The notes under the pieces: generated by a model
Databases searched by the model: none
The model's input: the letters and a program-made list of their open reading frames with translations, nothing else
Told to the model about the DNA's origin: nothing
In this document: positions 21,436-25,673 of the stretch, piece by piece
Numbering within the stretch: position 1 is the stretch's first letter
Layout: the number at the start of each line of letters is the position of its first letter
Origin: JALZBL01 sp040004775
GTDB taxonomy: Bacteria; Actinomycetota; Actinomycetes; Mycobacteriales; Jatrophihabitantaceae
NCBI GenBank assembly: GCA_040004775.1
Contig: JBDUAD010000034.1
Location: 1-25,673 of the forward strand
Direction of reading: 5' to 3'
Length of the DNA: 25,673 bases
Position numbers and translations under genes: made by a program

Positions 21436-21849
21436 TCAGCGGGGGGCGGAGGACTCCAGCCAGGCGAGGAAGCCGGTGACCGCGGCCGAGGACAGACTCA
21501 GCGACAGCCGCTCACCGTCGGACAGGCACTCCACGACGACCGAGCCCACCGGCAGCATCGACTCGGCCGGGCGCCGCCCGCGCTGGCCGGTGACCTCCAG
21601 CGCGCCGCGGCGCAGGACGCGCGTCGGTCGACGGCCCGGACGCAACGCGCCGTACCACTGCAGCTCGCCGCCGACGTAGCGCCCGACGCCGAGCGCCCAG
21701 CTCTCCGCGCCCACCCGAAGGGCCAACGGGATCCCGCCGGGGCGCCCGAGCAGCTGTTGTTTGCGCAGCCCGATGAGCACCACGTAGAGCAGCAGCAGCG
21801 CGACGCCCGCGAGCACGACGACGGCCGCGAACAGCTCGGCGCGTGTCAC
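21436..21849 (-). CDS. DUF2550 membrane-anchored protein
   Basis: A 137-aa protein with one N-terminal transmembrane helix (about residues 6-27, LFAAVVVLAGVALLLLYVVL) followed by a basic stretch and a soluble domain with RYVGGELQWYGALRPGRRPTRVLRR. This is the DUF2550 family, which in actinobacteria typically sits directly downstream of atpC. The GTG start at 21849 lies 30 bp after the atpC stop, so it is probably the last gene of the ATP synthase transcript. Its function is not established; a role linked to the ATP synthase is suggested only by position. Confidence 0.85.
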   Translation of the reverse strand: MTRAELFAAVVVLAGVALLLLYVVLIGLRKQQLLGRPGGIPLALRVGAESWALGVGRYVGGELQWYGALRPGRRPTRVLRRGALEVTGQRGRRPAESMLPVGSVVVECLSDGERLSLSLSSAAVTGFLAWLESSAPR

Positions 21850-21879
21850 CCCCGCAGACCCCGTACCCCGGACGCGGGC

Positions 21880-22266
21880 TCAGAGATCTTCGCCGGCCGC
21901 CCGCAGCCGCGCCAGCGCACGGTCCCGGGCGGCCACCGACTCGTCGTCCTGGGCGTCGCCGATCTGCTCGAGCGCAGTGCGGGCGCGGGCCACGTCGACT
22001 TCCTCCGCCGTCTCGGCCACCTCAGCCAGGATCGAGACACCGTCCGGACGCACCGACAATGACCCCCCGTGCACGGCCACGCGCAGCTCGTCGCCGGACT
22101 CGGGCTGGATGCGCACGATCCAGCCCGGCTCCAGGGAGGCCAGCAGCGGCGAGTGTCCGGGCAGGATTCCGATGGCGCCGTCCGGGGTACGGGCGTAGAC
22201 CGCGTTGGCCTCGCCCGACCACAACGGACGCTCCACCGAGACCAGCTCGACGTGCATCGTCGCCAT
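21880..22266 (-). CDS. atpC: F1Fo ATP synthase subunit epsilon
   Basis: A 128-aa epsilon subunit of the rotary ATP synthase; it sits on gamma in the central stalk and regulates ATP hydrolysis. The N-terminal beta-sandwich shows MHVELVSVERPLWSG, the conserved GAIGILPGHSPLLASLEPG loop at about 30-48 and VHGGSLSVRPDGVSILAEVAE near 65-85. The C-terminal helical part (about 88-128) is short compared with E. coli, as is common in actinobacteria. ATG 22266 is preceded by GAGGAGGGGG, with spacing of about 10 to the last G. It lies 63 bp after atpD. Confidence 0.93.
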   Translation of the reverse strand: MATMHVELVSVERPLWSGEANAVYARTPDGAIGILPGHSPLLASLEPGWIVRIQPESGDELRVAVHGGSLSVRPDGVSILAEVAETAEEVDVARARTALEQIGDAQDDESVAARDRALARLRAAGEDL

Positions 22267-22329
22267 CGTGATGTGTCCCCCTCCTCAAGACCTACGGACC
22301 CGCTCCCCTACACCCAACGGTGCCAACGC

Positions 22330-23784
22330 TCATTCGCGCAGCGAGTGGGCCTTCTTTTCCAGGTCCTCGATGCCGCCGCACATGAAGAAGGCCTGCTCGG
22401 GGTAGTCGTCGAAGTCGCCGGCGGTGAGACGCCGGAACGCCTCGATCGTTTCCTCGACCGGGACGAAGGAACCGGGGATACCGGTGAACTGCTCCGCCAC
22501 GAAAGTGTTCTGCGACAGGAACCGCTCGATGCGCCGGGCTCTGCCGACCAGGATCTTGTCCTCCTCGGACAGCTCGTCGATGCCCAGGATGGCGATGATG
22601 GATTGCAGCTCGTTGTAGCGCTGCAGGATCCGCTTGGTCTCGCCGGCCACGTCGTAGTGCTCCTGGCCGATGAACTGGGCGTCGAGGATGCGCGACGTCG
22701 AGTCCAGCGGGTCGACGGCCGGATAGATGCCCTTCTCCGAGATCGGCCGGCTCAGCACCGTCGTCGCGTCGAGGTGGGCGAACGCGGTGTGCGGCGCCGG
22801 GTCGGTGATGTCGTCAGCGGGCACGTAGATCGCCTGCATCGAGGTGATCGAGTGACCGCGGGTCGAGGTGATCCGCTCCTGCAGCTGGCCCATCTCGTCG
22901 GCCAGGGTCGGCTGGTAGCCCACCGCGGACGGCATGCGCCCGAGCAGCGTGGACACCTCCGAGCCGGCCTGGGTGAACCGAAAGATGTTGTCGATGAACA
23001 GCAGGACGTCCTGACCCTGCACGTCCCGGAAGTACTCGGCCATGGTGAGGGCGGACAGCGCCACCCGCAGACGGGTGCCGGGCGGCTCGTCCATCTGGCC
23101 GAACACCAGTGCGGTCTTCTCCAGCACGCCCGAGTCGGTCATTTCCGCGATAAGGTCGTTGCCCTCGCGGGTGCGCTCCCCCACCCCGGCGAACACCGAC
23201 ACCCCGCCGAAGTTCTCGGCGACGCGATAGATCATCTCCTGGATGAGCACCGTCTTGCCCACACCAGCGCCGCCGAACAGACCGATCTTGCCGCCGGTGA
23301 CGTAGGGCGTGAGCAGGTCGATGACCTTGATGCCGGTCCAGAACGGCTCGGTCTTGGCCTCGAGCTGGTCGAACGCCGGCGGGTTACGGTGGATCGACCA
23401 CCGGTCGGTGAAGGTGATGTCCTTTCCGGCCTCGTCGAGCGGCTCGCCGAGGGCATTGAACACGTGGCCCTTGGTCTGGTCACCGACCGGCACAGAGATG
23501 GCCGATCCGGTGTCGGTGACCGCGGCGCCGCGGACGAGGCCGTCGGTGGGCTGCAGGGCAATCGTGCGCACCATGTCGTCGCCGATGTGCTGAGCCACCT
23601 CCAGGGTGAGGCGCTTGGACAGTGCGCCGAGCTCGATGTCGGTGGTCAGCGCGTTGAAGACCTCGGGGATGTTGCCGCGGCCGAACTCGACGTCGACGAC
23701 CGGCCCGATGACCCGGACGACCCGCCCGGTGACGGTCGGCTCGGACTGCTCGCTGGCGGTGTTCTGGTCGATGGTGGCGGTCAT
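22330..23784 (-). CDS. atpD: F1Fo ATP synthase subunit beta
   Basis: The catalytic beta subunit, 484 aa. Walker A GGAGVGKT is at 171-178, the catalytic-Glu loop GERTREGN at 202-209, Walker B in LLFIDNIFRF at about 261-270, and the ATPase alpha/beta signature PAVDPLDSTSR near 355-365. The N-terminal 18 residues before TGRVVRVIGPVVDVEF are variable. The ATG at 23784 overlaps the atpG stop (ATGA), with AGGAAG about 9 nt upstream, so translation is coupled. Full length with no missing motifs. Confidence 0.97.
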   Translation of the reverse strand: MTATIDQNTASEQSEPTVTGRVVRVIGPVVDVEFGRGNIPEVFNALTTDIELGALSKRLTLEVAQHIGDDMVRTIALQPTDGLVRGAAVTDTGSAISVPVGDQTKGHVFNALGEPLDEAGKDITFTDRWSIHRNPPAFDQLEAKTEPFWTGIKVIDLLTPYVTGGKIGLFGGAGVGKTVLIQEMIYRVAENFGGVSVFAGVGERTREGNDLIAEMTDSGVLEKTALVFGQMDEPPGTRLRVALSALTMAEYFRDVQGQDVLLFIDNIFRFTQAGSEVSTLLGRMPSAVGYQPTLADEMGQLQERITSTRGHSITSMQAIYVPADDITDPAPHTAFAHLDATTVLSRPISEKGIYPAVDPLDSTSRILDAQFIGQEHYDVAGETKRILQRYNELQSIIAILGIDELSEEDKILVGRARRIERFLSQNTFVAEQFTGIPGSFVPVEETIEAFRRLTAGDFDDYPEQAFFMCGGIEDLEKKAHSLRE

Positions 23785-24716
23785 GTGATCTCACTTCCTG
23801 CTGCGGCCAGAGCATCGGCCCCGCCGACGATCTCGCTGATCTCCTGGGTGATTTCGGCTTGCCGGGCCTGGTTGGCCAGCCGGGTGTAGGTGCCGATTAG
23901 CTCCGAGGCGTTGTCCGACGCCGACTTCATCGCCCGCCGCCGGGCCGCGGACTCCGAGGCCGCCGACTCCAGCAGCGCCGAGAAGATCCTGGCGCTGATG
24001 TAGCGCGGCAGCAGCGTGCGCAGCAGCGCCTCGGATTCGGGCTCGAAGTCGTACGCCGGCTTGGGCCCGTCCGACTCGGTCTGGGCGTCCGGGTCCTCGA
24101 TCTCGGCCTGCGACACCGGCGCGACGAGCTCGGCCACCGGCGTCTGGGTGATCATCGACTCGAAGGTCGTGTAGACGACGTAGAGCTCGTCGACCCCCGG
24201 GTGGCCGTCGTGCTCGCCCTCACTGGTCGCTGACAATGCCCCGACCAATTCATCGGTGGCGCCACGGGCATTGAGGAAATTCGGCTGCTCGGAGAAACCG
24301 GTCCACGAGTCCACGACGTCTATGCGCCGGAAGCGGTAGTAGCCCACTCCCTTGCGCCCGATGACGTAGCGCGCCACCTCCCGGCCCTGAGCCCGCAGCT
24401 CGGTGGCCAGGTCGTTGGCCCGCCGGATCGCGTTGACGCTGTAGCCACCGGCCAGGCCGCGGTCGGAGGTGATCAGCAGGATTGCGGTGCGGCGCGGGTT
24501 CTCGGCGCCGGTGAGCAGCGGGTCCTTGAGTGCGGTGTTGCGGCCCAGGGCGGCCAGCGCCCGCGTCAGCTCGGTCGAGTACGGCCGGGCCGCGTTGACG
24601 CGGTTCTGCGCCTTGACGATCCGCGACGCGGCGATGAGCTCCATCGCCTTGGTGATCTTCTGGGTGGACTGGACCGACTTGATCTGGCGCCGGTAGACCC
24701 GCAGCTGGGCACCCAT
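23781..24716 (-). CDS. atpG: F1Fo ATP synthase subunit gamma
   Basis: The central rotor shaft, 311 aa. The N-terminal coiled-coil helix begins GAQLRVYRRQIKSVQSTQKITKAME, and the C-terminal helix contains SASDNASELIGTYTRLANQARQAEITQEISEIVGGA. The Rossmann-like middle has LLITSDRGLAGGYS near 80-93. It is longer than E. coli gamma because of acidic insertions at about 163-174 and 204-223. Actinobacterial gamma subunits, including the mycobacterial one, carry a related loop. The ATG at 24716 follows the atpA stop after 3 bp and lacks its own strong ribosome-binding site, consistent with coupling. Confidence 0.96.
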   Translation of the reverse strand: MGAQLRVYRRQIKSVQSTQKITKAMELIAASRIVKAQNRVNAARPYSTELTRALAALGRNTALKDPLLTGAENPRRTAILLITSDRGLAGGYSVNAIRRANDLATELRAQGREVARYVIGRKGVGYYRFRRIDVVDSWTGFSEQPNFLNARGATDELVGALSATSEGEHDGHPGVDELYVVYTTFESMITQTPVAELVAPVSQAEIEDPDAQTESDGPKPAYDFEPESEALLRTLLPRYISARIFSALLESAASESAARRRAMKSASDNASELIGTYTRLANQARQAEITQEISEIVGGADALAAAGSEIT

Positions 24717-24719
24717 CGG

Positions 24720-25673
24720 CTACTGCGACCCGAGCGCGGTGGAGGTGCCGGCGTTCTCCGCCTGCACCCCACCGCCGGCGTTGGCGGTGCTTGCCGGGTC
24801 CACGGTGGTGCTGTCCGACGCCGCGCCGCCGGCCACTGGAGCGGCGTTGCCGTCACCGGCACCGTCCTGGCCGGCGGACGACGGACGCGCACTGTCCCCG
24901 TCCGAGCGCGGTGAACGCGCGCCATCCTGGCCGCCGCGAGCCTGCGGGCCGGACCCGTTGCCACCGGCCGGCGCCGCGCCGCGCCCTTCGGCGTCCGCGG
25001 AGCCGTGCTCGGCCCGGAACTGGGCCTTGGCCGCGGTGACGGCCTGCTCGAGCAGGCTCGCCGTGTCGTCCTCGAGGCGGCCCGAGTTCAGGATGTTCGC
25101 GTAGATCTGGCTCTGGTTGTGGGCGATGTGCTCGTGCAGGAACGACTCGAACGGCCGCACCTGGTTCACGTCGAGGTCGTCGAGCTGGCCGGTGGTCCCG
25201 GCCCAGATCGACACGACCTCGCGCTCGGGTGGCAGCGGCGAGGACGCCGGCTGCTTGAGGAGCTCTACCAGGCGCGATCCGCGCAGCAGCTGCTGCTGGC
25301 TGGCCTTGTCGAGGTCGGAGCCGAACGCAGCGAACGCCTCCAGCTCGCGGTACTGGGCCAGGTCGACCCGCAGGCGTCCGGCCACCGACTTCATGGCCTT
25401 GGTCTGGGCGCTGCCGCCCACGCGCGACACCGAGATGCCGACGTTGATCGCCGGACGGACGCCGGCGTTGAACAGGTCGGTCTCCAGGAAGCACTGGCCG
25501 TCGGTGATCGAGATGACGTTGGTCGGGATGTAGGCCGACACGTCGTTGCCCTTGGTCTCGATCACCGGCAACCCGGTCATGGATCCGCCGCCGAGGTCGT
25601 CGGAGAGCTTGGCGCAGCGCTCCAACAGCCGGGAGTGCAGGTAGAAGACGTCGCCGGGGTAGGCCTCGCGGCC
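24720..25673 (-). CDS. atpA: F1Fo ATP synthase subunit alpha (5' part outside window), with long C-terminal tail
   Basis: The visible 317 residues are the C-terminal part of the non-catalytic nucleotide-binding alpha subunit; the frame is open to the window edge. AYPGDVFYLHSRLLER, GSMTGLPVIET and the alpha/beta signature PAINVGISVSRVGG, with the arginine finger in SVSRVG, are present. The helical C-terminal domain runs to about QAVTAAKAQFRAEHG. Then come about 97 residues rich in Gly, Ala, Ser, Asp and Gln (24723-25013) with no predicted fold, ending at TAG just before atpG. Mycobacterial alpha has a shorter extension (about 35 residues) known to restrain ATP hydrolysis. Whether this longer tail does the same is unknown. 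Confidence 0.96.
   Translation of the reverse strand, partial: GREAYPGDVFYLHSRLLERCAKLSDDLGGGSMTGLPVIETKGNDVSAYIPTNVISITDGQCFLETDLFNAGVRPAINVGISVSRVGGSAQTKAMKSVAGRLRVDLAQYRELEAFAAFGSDLDKASQQQLLRGSRLVELLKQPASSPLPPEREVVSIWAGTTGQLDDLDVNQVRPFESFLHEHIAHNQSQIYANILNSGRLEDDTASLLEQAVTAAKAQFRAEHGSADAEGRGAAPAGGNGSGPQARGGQDGARSPRSDGDSARPSSAGQDGAGDGNAAPVAGGAASDSTTVDPASTANAGGGVQAENAGTSTALGSQ

Noticed and set aside
22069..23889. 606-aa plus-strand open frame opposite atpC and atpD
   Set aside because: Antisense shadow of atpD, whose Walker motifs are all intact on the minus strand.

Overview
The window comes from a high-GC, strongly GC3-biased actinomycete (Actinomycetota). The supporting evidence is NucS mismatch endonuclease, MurA with Asp in place of the catalytic Cys, DUF2550 downstream of atpC, a bacterial RIO kinase, frequent GTG starts and many ATGA/GTGA start-stop overlaps. 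The order atpA-G-D-C, DUF2550, cobalamin adenosyltransferase, murA, 3-hydroxybutyryl-CoA dehydrogenase, nucS resembles, from memory, the chromosomal neighbourhood of Streptomyces and Frankia-like lineages. The genus cannot be resolved from this sequence alone. No rRNA, tRNA, CRISPR array, transposase or prophage gene was seen.

Layout. (1) Positions 1-4000: the tail of an unidentified gene, a RIO-family kinase (+), then a saccharopine-dehydrogenase-like enoyl reductase and an MBL-fold/Rieske fusion protein (both -), which overlap by 8 bp. (2) 4001-10034: a catabolic cluster. On the minus strand are a FadR/GntR regulator, a GlnA4-like glutamine-synthetase homologue, an aldehyde dehydrogenase and an SDR dehydrogenase. 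An APC-family amine/amino-acid permease is divergent. The gene content fits uptake, gamma-glutamylation and stepwise oxidation of an amine. An alcohol-oxidising SDR plus an ALDH, with no amine oxidase, suggests an alkanolamine such as ethanolamine rather than putrescine. (3) 10035-10363: a gene-free stretch dense in strong inverted repeats, two of which share bases and cannot form together. (4) 10364-15504: a minus-strand operon with ATGA overlaps, encoding GMC oxidoreductase, ALDH and a duplicated 3-hydroxyacyl-CoA dehydrogenase, followed by a small Cys/His protein. Its logic is alcohol to aldehyde to acid to beta-oxidation. (5) 15587-19187: nucS (-), an aldo/keto reductase and a VOC protein (+), a 3-hydroxybutyryl-CoA dehydrogenase (-) and a small one-TM protein (+). 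(6) 19234-21178: murA (-) divergent from a PduO-type cobalamin adenosyltransferase (+). (7) 21436-25673: the distal part of the F1Fo ATP synthase operon (-), atpA (5' end outside the window), atpG, atpD, atpC and DUF2550.

Most notable points: the GlnA4-like cluster and the operator-like repeat at its promoter; a roughly 97-residue low-complexity tail on the ATP synthase alpha subunit; the reversed-CMAH architecture of the MBL-Rieske protein; a 3-hydroxyacyl-CoA dehydrogenase whose second half has lost its NAD-binding and catalytic motifs; a perfect 14-bp palindrome at the GMC gene start; and the overlapping hairpins at 10252-10324. All functional assignments are motif-based reading by eye; no database search was possible.
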